Assembly: GCA_029265355.1 (NCBI GenBank)
Contig: JAJUJL010000011.1
Span: 101,264-165,263 of the forward strand
Direction: 5' to 3'
DNA from: Chloroflexota bacterium
Lineage (GTDB): Bacteria > Chloroflexota > Anaerolineae > Anaerolineales > UBA4823
DNA: 64,000 nt
Shown: piece after piece, positions 35,610-45,507 of the stretch
Position numbering within the stretch: the stretch's first letter is position 1
How the letters are laid out: every line of letters begins with the position of its first letter
The notes under the pieces: generated by a model
The model's database searches: none
Seen by the model: the letters and a program-made list of their open reading frames with translations, nothing else
Told to the model about the DNA's origin: nothing
Made by a program: the position numbers and the translations under genes

Positions 35610-37688
35610 CTATCCCTTCACCCTGGCGGTAAAGCTCCTGAATTCGCTTCCGGTATCGGTTCCCCATTCCCAATTGGCAGCGATCCCCACCCGGTTGATC
35701 ACCAGGCGAGCAGCGTCAGGGTAAACGTCGCTCAGAGAGCGATACAGTACCGGTTCATCGTTGACGTAAGCGGTATACGTCATTCCATCAAATGCTACCC
35801 GTAGGCGATACGGCGTTCCCCAGAAAATGCGGGAGCCCACGTTCGTCCACACCGCATCATAAATATCTTCAAAATGGTCCAGCGTGAAGAATGAAGAGAT
35901 CGATGCTCCGCCGTAATAATCGTCCAGCCAGGTATTCACAATGATATAGTTGCCAGCATCCTGCCAGAAGATCAGCCCGGCCCTTCCTTTGTGCCCCTGA
36001 TCGCGGCCGATACCCGGCGGAAGCACCTCGATCTCCAGGTCAGCAAATTCTGGCAACTCCCACGCAAGTGTATAGGCTGTTCTTCCCGGTGCGGGAGTTT
36101 CAGGGCTGGCTTGCACACAAGCTCCTTTGCCCTTGCGCAGCGAGATCACCCCATTGCCCAGCTGGCGCCGCCAGACCTGACCATCCCATGCCGATGGATG
36201 TCCATCCAGGTCATCAGCGTCCCCAGCGAATGCATCGCGAAAGAGCTCACGGTCTCCTTTTTGGGCTGCTGGCAGCTGTAATCTCAAACCTGGGGGAGCA
36301 ACGATCGTGCGAGGATGCGCCTCGAATGAATTAAGATAAAGACCGCTGGCTTCGCCTTTTGCAAAAACGCCCACGCCGCTGGCAGAACCCAGGCGTTCAT
36401 CGACAACCCAGCCGCCAAACAGCAGCTTCCCATCCAGGTAGGCGGCCATTGAACGACCATCGTCGCAAACCTGCAGCGAACAAGTTTTTCCCGCCTTCAA
36501 GTTGATATCCGGTGCGCGCCTCAGCTCCTGCCATATACCAGAAGTGCACACTCCGAGCCAGGCAGCTTTATCATCCAGGTGCAGTCCCCAGGTATTGTCA
36601 GCATCCTGTCGCCGCCACAGCAAACCAAGCTCACCGCGCAAATTCTGCGGGGCTTTGAACAGCAAGTGCACCAGTCCAGAAGGGCTTCCCGGCTCGAGCA
36701 CAGCAAGATTATCAGCTTGAGTCGGACAGGCGCCCTCTCCACTCCGCAGAAAGTTTCCTCGCTGCATCTGCCAACGGCCGCCCACCTCAGCCGGTCGATC
36801 GTCCAGGTCGCCTTGCCCGATCAGCCGGTCAGCAGCATGAGCGCTGCCATACCAATGGGCAAATTCGGGGAATTTTTCAACCTGGATGCCGTACACCCGG
36901 CTATCCACCCGAAAACCGATCTGCCCCTGCACACTTTGAAACAGAGCCGCGTACACCTCGGGTTCATCTTCCAGCCAGTCAATCGCTATCGGACGCAGCC
37001 TGGGATATGCCGACAACCCATGCGCCCCCGGCAAGGAACCAGCATAGTAGACCGCGCCTTGCTGGCGCAAAACCACCATGTACAGGATCGGTAAATTCTG
37101 CAGCGAACGAATGCCCGGAGCTAATTGTTGATGAACGCGCGTCCACAACTCGCCATTTTCTGGCCCTGCCGCGTGCATCACCACGGCGTTCCCCTGCAGG
37201 GTAGGATTGGCAGGCATTTCTTGCCCAAACCAACCCAGGGCTAAGTTTTCATCCAAGACCTGCTGTCGAGCGCCGCTTGAGTTTCGGGAGATTAAGAACC
37301 AGCGCCAGAGCTGGCGCAGAAAATATTTTTTTCTTCGCCCCAGCAACCAGCGCAGGATGCGCTCCTGCACAGGTACAGCCTTGCTGCCCCGCGCCCAACT
37401 CCCCAGGCGGCGCTTCAAACTTTCCGACAGGTCTCCGGCCTGGGAGGTGTTGTGACCATTCAGCACAGCCACAGCCATTGCCAGGCCATCCTGACGCTGA
37501 TAAGGACCGTAGGCAATCCCAGCCCGCCCCCAGCCTGGCTGGAGCAAAGGCTGTATGCGCAACGCACCATGGTCGATGGCGATCACGCTTTCGACATCGA
37601 TACCCTTGCGAATAGTTCTATCGGTTGCCGGGCTGCCGATTACCCGCCCTGGAGGACGGTCATCTTCAAATAAATCAATCAGATACAA
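35610..37688 (-). CDS. Large protein with two concanavalin-like repeats, function unknown
   Basis: A 692-residue protein starting at TTG 37688 behind AGGGA. There is no clear signal peptide. Residues 1-280 form a domain I do not recognise, with a possible peripheral segment KKYFLRQLWRWFLI. Two related beta-sandwich units follow: one from about 295 (GDLDDRPAEVGGRWQ...) and one from about 495 (DDLDGHPSAWDGQVWRRQ...), each with a Gly-Lys-Gly-Ala-Cys or Gly-Glu-Gly-Ala-Cys turn. The C-terminal unit resembles LamG/DUF1080-type carbohydrate-binding folds. It may bind or measure polysaccharide; function open. Confidence 0.55.
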   Translation of the reverse strand: MYLIDLFEDDRPPGRVIGSPATDRTIRKGIDVESVIAIDHGALRIQPLLQPGWGRAGIAYGPYQRQDGLAMAVAVLNGHNTSQAGDLSESLKRRLGSWARGSKAVPVQERILRWLLGRRKKYFLRQLWRWFLISRNSSGARQQVLDENLALGWFGQEMPANPTLQGNAVVMHAAGPENGELWTRVHQQLAPGIRSLQNLPILYMVVLRQQGAVYYAGSLPGAHGLSAYPRLRPIAIDWLEDEPEVYAALFQSVQGQIGFRVDSRVYGIQVEKFPEFAHWYGSAHAADRLIGQGDLDDRPAEVGGRWQMQRGNFLRSGEGACPTQADNLAVLEPGSPSGLVHLLFKAPQNLRGELGLLWRRQDADNTWGLHLDDKAAWLGVCTSGIWQELRRAPDINLKAGKTCSLQVCDDGRSMAAYLDGKLLFGGWVVDERLGSASGVGVFAKGEASGLYLNSFEAHPRTIVAPPGLRLQLPAAQKGDRELFRDAFAGDADDLDGHPSAWDGQVWRRQLGNGVISLRKGKGACVQASPETPAPGRTAYTLAWELPEFADLEIEVLPPGIGRDQGHKGRAGLIFWQDAGNYIIVNTWLDDYYGGASISSFFTLDHFEDIYDAVWTNVGSRIFWGTPYRLRVAFDGMTYTAYVNDEPVLYRSLSDVYPDAARLVINRVGIAANWEWGTDTGSEFRSFTARVKG

Positions 37689-37709
37689 GCGTCCCTGCTA
37701 AAACTGGAG

Positions 37710-40700
37710 CTACTGGTTCCAGTTAACCCGTGAAAGTATGTAAATCAATCCGATACCGGCCAGCGCTGCCAGCGCTGCTCCACCGAATACCAATAACGGC
37801 TGCGACACGGATGCCTCGCCCGGCCAGATTTGCTCCACAGCGGGCGGTGGAACAATCGGCGCATTGACTTCAGGCGAAACTGCTGGCGGATTCAGGTTGG
37901 CATCGTAGTAAGACTTGATCACCGTTGGAAGGTACAGCATTGGCTCCAACTGGGCGGTCGAGGGGCGTGGACCTGCCTGGTAATTTTGTAAGACTTCAGC
38001 CGCGCTCAGTGCGCGGCAGTAAATCGCCGCCAGTTGAAATTCTCCCAGCCAGGGTCGATCTCCGCTCAATTCGTTCGCCAGCGCCAGGATGTGACCGGCA
38101 TCCCAGCCGGAGAAATCTCCTCCAATGCTGCCGCTGGCCACCTCACCACCGTTCAGGTAAATCTTGGTTGCGCCTGAGGCTGCCCGCGTGTAAACCACAT
38201 GTGAAAGCTGTGTGCTCACCACATTCGAGCTGGTTGTCAGCGAGGGAACGCCATTTTCGCTCGTTGTCGTCGTTCGTAAGCGAACATCGTAGGCGCTGAA
38301 CTCTTGCCCCAGGGTGAAGTTACGGTTCAATGCATCCAACGAGAAGGTCAAAATACGTGCTGGCCCATCCTGGGTGGTATTGGCGGGTTTGATCCAGACT
38401 TCCAATGTGAGAGCATTGCTGGTCTTGCAGGCGCTCAAGATCTTTGTCTCTTCGCTCTGGGCTGTTATCAAGACGGGTGCATTGATTTTCAACCCTCCCC
38501 CATTGATCCAGCTCACAGCGTTGGTACTGGCAATTTGCAAATTGAGGGGGGACCCAATGCCAGAAACATCGTTAACCACATTGCCACTGCCCTCAGCAAA
38601 TGTGTACAGCACCTGGAGTCCATCCGTCACCCGGGCGCCGCTCCCAGGTGGAGGCGTCGCTGTCGGTGTTGGAGTTGGTGTGGGAGGCGGCGGTGTGCTG
38701 CCTTGCCCATCGTTCCGCCACAGGTGAACAAACTGGAACTCGTCCCAGGCGATACTGACGATATCCAGGTCGCCATCACCATCCAGGTCAACAGTACGCG
38801 CCCCCAGATGGCTCTCTTTACCGCTGGAAACCGGCATTTCCACCAGCCCGCCGCTGCCGTTGTTGTACCAGATAGACAGCTTTTTCGTGCCGCGATGCTC
38901 GGCCAGGATCACATCCACGTCGCCATCCGCGTCCATATCGGCTACATCCATGCTGTTCGTCGTCGCCTGGCTGGCAATCAACTGCCGAGGCCAGTTGGCG
39001 CTGGTTGCATCTGCCGGAGCTGCCCACCAGAAGGTCTGGGCATCCGCATCCCCACCGTTTTCTTCGGTGACCAGGATATCCAACCTGCCGTCTTTATTGA
39101 CATCGGCCACTTCGGTCCGGTCTGGGTAGAGAGCTTCATCGAAGGATCCGATGTGGAATGCAGCCCAATTTTCTGATCCATTGCCGGGATTGCGGTACCA
39201 CTCGACTCGCTTCGAGTCCCCCGTGGTTGCCGCAATGTCCAGGTCGCCATCCCGGTCGATATCCCCCAAGGCAAAGCCTTCATCAGATGGATTGCCATTC
39301 ACAAACACTCGCGGCCAGTTGCCGGCAGCAGGCGTGGCTGGAATGCGGAAGTAGTAGAGACCCGCCCCACTGCTGAATAACACCTCAGGCTTACCGCCCG
39401 CTTCCACCTGTCCCACCCGGTAGCCCTGGGCCCCCAGCACATGACTGGCTTGAGGCACGCTGCCAATTTTCACCGAGTTCCAGGCGCCGCCGTTGCTGCT
39501 GGTGGCCTCTAACCAGTACAGTGCAATATCGCCCTCATCCTTCTGAGCAATCAGGTCCACCAGGGCATCCCCATCGACATCCACGGTCAAAGCCGCGTGC
39601 ATGCCTTCTGGCAGGGCAGTTTGCACCCAGGCGCCAGTCATATCTCCACCAGGGTTGCGATACCAGTAGCGACCCGAGGCGATATCCTTTTTACCGTCCC
39701 CATCGACATCCGGAAAAGCCAGGCCAAAGGTCTGCGCATGCGCAGCGGAAACCTGGATATAGGTCCAGCGCGAGATCGTCTCGAGATGATTGATCCACAG
39801 CTTCACCGGCGGATTGCCAGTCCAGTTAGCGCCGTAGATATCGAAGTCGCCGTCTTTATCGATGTCCGCCACCACGCCATTGTGGATGCCGCCCGTATCA
39901 ACCACCTGCTTCTGCCAGGCAGTCGCCTGCCCATCGGTGTTCTCCATGACCATGATTTCCGTCGCAGAAGAGGTGTGCATTTGCGCCAATACCACATCCA
40001 GATCGCCATCCAGGTCTATATCAGCAGCCTGCAGGGTATGCGCTTTCTCCAGCGAATTAACGATCGTCCGTTTCGTCCATGCCCCGGTGGGATCGCTGCC
40101 AGTGGGCGTCCACCAATCCACATCAGCGGTATCTTCGGAGCTAGAGAACAGCACGTCGACTTTACCATCCTTGTTGAGATCCACTACCAGAGCCTTAAAA
40201 TTGCCCGGCGCTGAGCCAATCGTATGTTGGCTCCAATTTCCCGGCGTGCGCGCGGCTGTTCCAGCGGGGTTTCGCAGCCAAACACCCTGCAGCACCAGGT
40301 CGGTATCATTGTCTTTATCGATATCGCCGCTTGCCATGCCTTCATAACCAGCGCTCACCCCGCTGAAGACCATTTTGCTCCAGGTATTGGCAGCCGTTTG
40401 GAAAAAGATCATCACCTCGCTATTATTACGCGTGGCGATATCCAGCCGTCCATCTTTATCATAATCCGCCGGCTTGACATCTTTGCCCCAACCATTGATT
40501 GCACCGATCGGCTGGCGTGTCCACTGCGAGCCAACCCCAGGATCGCCGCCTGGTCTGGGGTTCTTGAACCATACCAGGTTATCTCCGCTATCTCCATCTG
40601 GCACAATAATATCTAAATCTCCATCGCCATCCACGTCGCCCAGGGCGCCGTCGGTGGTAAATTCATTGAGTGGCGTGGCGATCACCGTTTTAGACCAATC

Positions 40701-40982
40701 TGGATTGCGGTACCAGTTCAGCTTCTCACCGGGCATACCCCCAATGATCAGATCAGGTAAACCATCCCCGTTGATGTCGCCAACCAGCTTAACATCCCCA
40801 GCAACTGAGGGGTCAACCTCCACATATTCAAATGGAATCGTCAGTAAAGCCGCATTGGGAGCGCTGCCGATCAGCCCATCGATGCCAGTCAAACCCACCT
40901 GCACTGCGCGGCAGGAAAGGATCACCAGAGCAATCGATAGTGGTAGCACAAGGGTATAAATTTTTTTACGCAAAAACATCAT
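37710..40982 (-). CDS. VCBS/FG-GAP repeat and LamG surface lipoprotein
   Basis: A 1090-residue exported protein. N-terminal signal with lipobox VILSC near residue 24. Residues about 55-770 hold an FG-GAP/VCBS propeller with 13 D-x-(D/N)-x-D-x-x-x-D calcium-type loops such as DINGDGLPDL and DVDGDGDLDI. A Pro/Thr linker (PPPPTPTPTPTATPPPG) precedes a LamG-like domain (residues about 800-990) and a C-terminal transmembrane helix (LLVFGGAALAALAGIGLIYIL). It probably binds polymer or cells at the surface. Both a lipid anchor and a C-terminal helix is unusual. Its ATG overlaps the stop of the deacetylase gene downstream by 4 bases... and the gene is followed after 21 bases by the protein at 35610. 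Confidence 0.8.
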   Translation of the reverse strand: MMFLRKKIYTLVLPLSIALVILSCRAVQVGLTGIDGLIGSAPNAALLTIPFEYVEVDPSVAGDVKLVGDINGDGLPDLIIGGMPGEKLNWYRNPDWSKTVIATPLNEFTTDGALGDVDGDGDLDIIVPDGDSGDNLVWFKNPRPGGDPGVGSQWTRQPIGAINGWGKDVKPADYDKDGRLDIATRNNSEVMIFFQTAANTWSKMVFSGVSAGYEGMASGDIDKDNDTDLVLQGVWLRNPAGTAARTPGNWSQHTIGSAPGNFKALVVDLNKDGKVDVLFSSSEDTADVDWWTPTGSDPTGAWTKRTIVNSLEKAHTLQAADIDLDGDLDVVLAQMHTSSATEIMVMENTDGQATAWQKQVVDTGGIHNGVVADIDKDGDFDIYGANWTGNPPVKLWINHLETISRWTYIQVSAAHAQTFGLAFPDVDGDGKKDIASGRYWYRNPGGDMTGAWVQTALPEGMHAALTVDVDGDALVDLIAQKDEGDIALYWLEATSSNGGAWNSVKIGSVPQASHVLGAQGYRVGQVEAGGKPEVLFSSGAGLYYFRIPATPAAGNWPRVFVNGNPSDEGFALGDIDRDGDLDIAATTGDSKRVEWYRNPGNGSENWAAFHIGSFDEALYPDRTEVADVNKDGRLDILVTEENGGDADAQTFWWAAPADATSANWPRQLIASQATTNSMDVADMDADGDVDVILAEHRGTKKLSIWYNNGSGGLVEMPVSSGKESHLGARTVDLDGDGDLDIVSIAWDEFQFVHLWRNDGQGSTPPPPTPTPTPTATPPPGSGARVTDGLQVLYTFAEGSGNVVNDVSGIGSPLNLQIASTNAVSWINGGGLKINAPVLITAQSEETKILSACKTSNALTLEVWIKPANTTQDGPARILTFSLDALNRNFTLGQEFSAYDVRLRTTTTSENGVPSLTTSSNVVSTQLSHVVYTRAASGATKIYLNGGEVASGSIGGDFSGWDAGHILALANELSGDRPWLGEFQLAAIYCRALSAAEVLQNYQAGPRPSTAQLEPMLYLPTVIKSYYDANLNPPAVSPEVNAPIVPPPAVEQIWPGEASVSQPLLVFGGAALAALAGIGLIYILSRVNWNQ

Positions 40983-41821
40983 TTATATTCTCCTTCAGGG
41001 GTGCAATACCGATAATATGCTTCATACGGTTTGAAGAAGCAAGCCAGGAATTCCCCTTGGGAGACATCCTGCAAAATCGGCCAGTTGGGAAATGTTGCCG
41101 GTCGGAACATCTGCGAACGATGCTGCTCGAGAGCAGTACGTTTTCGCCCCAACACTTCCTCGACCTGAACAACATAGCGAAAATCTAGTAATAGCTTAAG
41201 CCCCAGGCCATTGCGCAGGGTATTTATCACCACTTCACGCGTTGCGCGGCGGGTTGGCTGCAAGAGCTTTACCCATGGCCAGTGATACCAAAACCATACC
41301 GGGTACTCGAAGACCTCCACAGATCGCTTAAGATCACGCAGCGCAGCCCGTACCACGCGGTTGGTCACCCAGTGATCAGGCGGCGGTTCCCGATGATAGG
41401 GGATGAACACTTGCTTCGGCTGGTAAAGTTCCAATAACTCTGTAACACGATCACGAGCCTGGGCCTGGTTGAGCTGGAGCGTGCCATCCGTCAATCCAAG
41501 GGAAAGTATATCTTTTTCGCTAACCCCCAACTGCAGTCCAGCAGCTACTGCCTCTCGCGCCCGCAAAGCAATCAGCTCTTCGTTACCAATAAAAGGCGCA
41601 TGTGAAGTTCTTCCATCCGTCATAAAGATGATCTTCACTTCAGCGCCCGCCATGGCTTTGCGACTAATCATACCACCACATCCAAGCGACTCATCGTCCT
41701 GGTGGGGTGAAAATACCATTGCAGACTTTTGCAACGTCAAGCTATCGGGTTTTACGGCAGCGAGCTCCATGCGGCGCAAAAAATATCGCTGCAGCCAACC
41801 CTGCACAGATAATTTGCTCAT
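40979..41821 (-). CDS. PIG-L/LmbE family N-deacetylase
   Basis: A 280-residue zinc deacetylase of the GlcNAc-PI/mycothiol/LmbE family. Zinc motif FSPHQDDESLGCGG (H-x-D-D) near residue 35 and the late HREPPPDHWVTNR (H-P-D-H-like). Removes an acetyl group from an N-acetylated sugar, here most likely in the EPS pathway. The start overlaps the stop of the GT4 gene upstream (TAATG), and the stop overlaps the start of the VCBS protein, so it is tightly coupled. Confidence 0.88.
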   Translation of the reverse strand: MSKLSVQGWLQRYFLRRMELAAVKPDSLTLQKSAMVFSPHQDDESLGCGGMISRKAMAGAEVKIIFMTDGRTSHAPFIGNEELIALRAREAVAAGLQLGVSEKDILSLGLTDGTLQLNQAQARDRVTELLELYQPKQVFIPYHREPPPDHWVTNRVVRAALRDLKRSVEVFEYPVWFWYHWPWVKLLQPTRRATREVVINTLRNGLGLKLLLDFRYVVQVEEVLGRKRTALEQHRSQMFRPATFPNWPILQDVSQGEFLACFFKPYEAYYRYCTPEGEYK

Positions 41822-43092
41822 TAAATTGTCAAATAGCTTTCCCAGAGCGCTTCAGCTATTCGATCCCAGGAGAAATGTTTTATCACTCGCTGGTATCCGG
41901 CTTCCCCCATCGCTTTACACAAATCGTCGTCTCTCAGCAGTTTTAGGATAGCCTGGGCCAGGGACTTCTCATCGTTTGGCTCAGCAAATAAACCTGTTTT
42001 GCCTTCGAGCACGATCTCCTTCATTCCCCCCACGCGTGTGGCAATCACCGGTTTGCGGTTGCCCATGGCTTCCACCAGGCTCATTCCAAAGGCTTCGCTC
42101 AGCGAAGGGTTGATCAGCACATCCGCCTGTTGAAAATAATTCACCACCTTGGAATGATCCACCCCGCCAACAAAATTGATTTTGCCCTTGTTCTTATCGG
42201 GAATCCGCGCTTGCAGATCCTTCAGGTAATTTTCCTTCATCAAGTAGCCGTGATAAAAGCGAGACAGGTCACGCACCAAAGGATCATCGCTGATCATGAC
42301 GATATACTCATAAGGTGCGCTTGCTGGTGGCCCGACGATGTCAAGCTCCACATTCGGGTATTCTTCTACCACCAAGTTGAAGGCATCGATCAACACGTGA
42401 ATGCCCTTTTCCGGCGAAACCCGGCCAACGAACAGCAATCGCTTTGGGCCATCTTGCTGACTGGCCGAGACTGGCGCATTCTTAGAAAAATATTTGGGAT
42501 CCACGCCATTGAAAACAACCTGGCAGCGATCAGCATATTCTGGGAAACGCTGGCTCACCAGGTCAATGACATGGTTGCTGCAGCCGATGACACAATCTGC
42601 CTGCTGAATGCGGGGCTCGATCATCTTCCGATCGAGCTGAGAGAGCCACTCACACTGCATGTGCAGCACAATCTTCACCAAGGGATTCAAGCGGCGAATG
42701 ACCGGTACGAATTGTGTGAAGTTGTGCACGTGAACGATGTCGACATTTTGGCTGCGCAAGTCGCTGGCAACCTTCCAGATGTAGGCAAAATTGTTAGCTA
42801 CCCTCGAAAAAAACGGCTTCTTGGGAAAAGGGTATCGCAGCAGCTTTTCAGCTAGCTTGAACGGTCGGGCAGCGGTCTCATCCAGCAGGCTCGGCACTTC
42901 TACCCGGCGGTACTCCACACCAGCATAATGCTCCACCAAAGGCTGGTCGGCAAATCGTTTGGAGTACACGATGAAATCTATCTCCCGATCTGCCAGGGCA
43001 AGCATCACCTGATATGTCCAGATGCCGATCGATCCCACCTCTACCGGCGGTATGATGTTATCAAAAGGCTGGCTAACAAATGCAACTCTCAT
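41821..43092 (-). CDS. Glycosyltransferase family 4 protein
   Basis: A 423-residue GT4 transferase: MRVAFVSQPFDNIIPPVEVG at the N-terminus, then LLFVGRVSPEKGIHVLIDAF, VELDIVGPP, ADVLINPSLSEAFGMSLVEAMG (E-x7-E) and EGKTGLFAEPND. The frame opens at 43173, but ATG 43092 follows a GAGAGAG purine site and matches the family. A perfect hairpin is located 48 bases upstream. Confidence 0.9.
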   Translation of the reverse strand: MRVAFVSQPFDNIIPPVEVGSIGIWTYQVMLALADREIDFIVYSKRFADQPLVEHYAGVEYRRVEVPSLLDETAARPFKLAEKLLRYPFPKKPFFSRVANNFAYIWKVASDLRSQNVDIVHVHNFTQFVPVIRRLNPLVKIVLHMQCEWLSQLDRKMIEPRIQQADCVIGCSNHVIDLVSQRFPEYADRCQVVFNGVDPKYFSKNAPVSASQQDGPKRLLFVGRVSPEKGIHVLIDAFNLVVEEYPNVELDIVGPPASAPYEYIVMISDDPLVRDLSRFYHGYLMKENYLKDLQARIPDKNKGKINFVGGVDHSKVVNYFQQADVLINPSLSEAFGMSLVEAMGNRKPVIATRVGGMKEIVLEGKTGLFAEPNDEKSLAQAILKLLRDDDLCKAMGEAGYQRVIKHFSWDRIAEALWESYLTI

Positions 43093-43139
43093 GCTCTCTC
43101 TCAGGGCTCGTCTCTTTTCTTTACGGGCTAACCGACGAG

Positions 43140-43174
43140 GATGTTGGCTGTGAAAGTCAATCGCAGCCAACATC
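43140..43174. other. Perfect intercistronic hairpin
   Basis: GATGTTGGCTG (43140-43150) and CAGCCAACATC (43164-43174), an 11-bp perfect stem with a 13-base loop, in the 107-base gap between the C-methyltransferase and GT4 genes. No T-run follows on either strand, so a mRNA processing or stability element is likelier than a terminator. Confidence 0.5.
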
Positions 43175-43199
43175 CATATCGAGGATTTCGGATCGCGGT

Positions 43200-44435
43200 C
43201 TATTCCACAATTTGTGGGCGGGGGATTGGGATAATGAATCTCCCACCACCACTTCGGTATTCCTGCTGTTGGTTCATGATCTCTTCGGCAAAATTCCAGG
43301 CCAGCAGCAGCACATAGTCGGGGCGATCCTCCAACAAGCGCGCTGGCGGATAGATCGGGAAATGGTTGCCTCCCATGTAGCGCCCGTGCTTATAAGGATT
43401 GAGGTCCACCACGTAATCCACGAATTTCTGATCGATCTCGCAGTAAGCCAACAACGTGGTTGCTTTGGCAGCCGCGCCGTAACCCACGATGCGCTTGCCC
43501 CGGCTGTGCAAATCATTCAAGATCTCCAACAACCCGCGCTTCACTTCTCGCACCCGGCTGGCGAAATCCTCATAATAATTGATCCGATCGACCTTGCGCT
43601 CTGCTTCCATCGCTAACAAATCTTTCACCGAAGACTGCACATTTTCACACGGTTCAACGAACAGGCGCAGCGAGCCGCCATGAATCTTTACCCGGCGAAT
43701 ATCATTCAAGTACAATCCGTGACGGCGAAAGAGCCGGTCCAGAGCAGTCACAGAAAAATAGCACAGGTGCTGGTGATAGATGGTATCGAATTCGCAGTGA
43801 TCAACCAAATCCACCAGGTAAGGCGCTTCGATCACAGCCACGCCGCTGTCTTTCAGTATGATCTTGATACCCGCCACGAAGCCGTTCAAATCTGGCACAT
43901 GCGCCAGCACGTTGTTTGCCAGGAATACATCTGCGTGTTTGCCTTCGCGCACCAGCCTGGAAGCCAGCTCACGCCCGAAAAACGTAATCATGGTCGGGAT
44001 GCCCATCTTCTGCGCAGCCTGCGCCGGCGCCTGAGCCGGGTCAATTCCTAACACCGGTATACCCCGCTCGTGGAAATTTCTCAGCATATACCCATCGTTG
44101 CTGGCAGCCTCTACTACCAGGCTGCCGCTCCCGAGAGCGCGCGCGGCCATGATTTCCTGGGCGCTGTCACCAAAATGTTTCAGCAGCGATTTCGAAACGG
44201 AAGAGAAATATGGATACTCTGCGTAAAACAGAATCTCCGGATCAACGGTTTCGCGGATCTGCACAAGAGAGCAATCGTGGCAGAATGCCAGGGTGAGCGG
44301 CACCCGGTACTCTGGTTGTAGGAGCTGCTCCTGCGTCAGCAAGCGGTCGGCCAGGGGAGTATCCCCAAAGGCCAAGATATTTTCCAGCCGCTGCGAACCA
44401 CACGAGCGGCAGGCCTTTTCTTCTTTATAAATCAT
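43200..44435 (-). CDS. NDP-hexose C-methyltransferase-like SAM enzyme
   Basis: A 411-residue enzyme of the Methyltransf_13/11/14 architecture. Zinc Cys cluster CRSCGS and CHDC at residues 10-55, SAM domain [29 protein letters not shown], and a C-terminal domain [18 protein letters not shown]...VDLNPYKHG. These enzymes C-methylate keto-sugar nucleotides. It follows the CDP-glucose block (rfbF-like, SDR), so a branched CDP-deoxysugar is a reasonable product (inference). Confidence 0.87.
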   Translation of the reverse strand: MIYKEEKACRSCGSQRLENILAFGDTPLADRLLTQEQLLQPEYRVPLTLAFCHDCSLVQIRETVDPEILFYAEYPYFSSVSKSLLKHFGDSAQEIMAARALGSGSLVVEAASNDGYMLRNFHERGIPVLGIDPAQAPAQAAQKMGIPTMITFFGRELASRLVREGKHADVFLANNVLAHVPDLNGFVAGIKIILKDSGVAVIEAPYLVDLVDHCEFDTIYHQHLCYFSVTALDRLFRRHGLYLNDIRRVKIHGGSLRLFVEPCENVQSSVKDLLAMEAERKVDRINYYEDFASRVREVKRGLLEILNDLHSRGKRIVGYGAAAKATTLLAYCEIDQKFVDYVVDLNPYKHGRYMGGNHFPIYPPARLLEDRPDYVLLLAWNFAEEIMNQQQEYRSGGGRFIIPIPRPQIVE

Positions 44436-44449
44436 ATGCTAGCCTTTGA

Positions 44450-45493
44450 TTATGCCGGGTAAGGCTGCCGCCAGCGCAGGTCGACGTCCAACCGCCCGTT
44501 GCTGATCAGCTCTTTGATGTGATTAATCCGCCGATAGCGCGGGCCTTCGAAATCTTCAACTTTGATTCCTACGCGCTGGTAGGCTTCGTACAATTCCTGG
44601 GCGCCTTTGCGGATATCCCATACCGGTTTGAACTCCGGGAGAGTGTTGGCTATCAGATCACAGTTGACGCGGTAGTTGCGCTTGTCCGGACCAGCATCGC
44701 CGGCAAACTCCACACGGCTGCCAGGGACGGTCTCCATCACCACTTCCGCCACCTCACGAATGCGGTAATTCTCCTGCGTGCGACCCACGTTGAATGCCCG
44801 GTTGTGCACCAACTCACGCGGCGCGTTCAGCACTGCTAAAAAGGCGCGTGACATGTCTTCGATGTGCACCAGCGGCCGCCAGGGGGTGCCGTCGCTCTTC
44901 AGCAGCACTTTACCGGTCGTGTAAGCCCACGCCACCAGGTTATTCACCACCAGATCGAAACGCAGGCGCGGTGAAACCCCATAGGCTGTAGCGCTGCGCA
45001 GAAAAGTCGGTGAGAAGTTGTCGTCCGCCAGCTTGGTAACGTCCTGCTCCACCAAGACCTTGGAAATACCGTAAGGCGTCACCGGATTGAACTCGGAATT
45101 TTCATCCAGAAAATCCTGCCCGCCTGCGCCGTAATTGCTGCAAGAAGAAGAAAAGATAAATCGTTCTACCCCCACCTGCTTGGCAAGCTCTGCCATGCGA
45201 ACCGATGCCCGGTGGTTGATTTCATAGGTCAGTTCCGGGTTCAAATCCCCGAGCGGATCATTGGAGAGGCCTGCCAGGTGGATCACGGCATCGAATCCAT
45301 CCAGGTCGGCCGCAGTGATATCGCGGATGTCCTTTCTAATTGCCGGCACATCTTTGGTTTCGTTCTCTTCTCCAAATGTGGATCCTTCATAGAGATTAGT
45401 GTCCATACCGACCACTTCATGCCCTGCGGCAACCAGCATCGGCACCATGATCGTGCCAACATAACCATTGTGTCCAGTCACTAATACGCGCAT
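44450..45493 (-). CDS. NAD-dependent epimerase/dehydratase
   Basis: A 347-residue extended SDR: VTGHNGYVGTIMVPML at the N-terminus, FIFSSSCSNYG, then the intact TPYGISK (Y-x-x-x-K) and FNVGRTQENYRI. Works on a nucleotide sugar. Positioned between the cytidylyltransferase (14 bases upstream) and the C-methyltransferase, so the likely substrate is CDP-linked. No separate CDP-glucose 4,6-dehydratase is visible; this enzyme may fill that step or a later epimerisation. Confidence 0.88.
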   Translation of the reverse strand: MRVLVTGHNGYVGTIMVPMLVAAGHEVVGMDTNLYEGSTFGEENETKDVPAIRKDIRDITAADLDGFDAVIHLAGLSNDPLGDLNPELTYEINHRASVRMAELAKQVGVERFIFSSSCSNYGAGGQDFLDENSEFNPVTPYGISKVLVEQDVTKLADDNFSPTFLRSATAYGVSPRLRFDLVVNNLVAWAYTTGKVLLKSDGTPWRPLVHIEDMSRAFLAVLNAPRELVHNRAFNVGRTQENYRIREVAEVVMETVPGSRVEFAGDAGPDKRNYRVNCDLIANTLPEFKPVWDIRKGAQELYEAYQRVGIKVEDFEGPRYRRINHIKELISNGRLDVDLRWRQPYPA

Positions 45494-45507
45494 CCTCGTT
45501 TTCCCTT

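Noticed and set aside
34707..35804. 365-codon plus-strand frame across FkbM and neighbours
   Set aside because: Antisense to an FkbM methyltransferase with an intact SAM site; composition typical of shadow frames.
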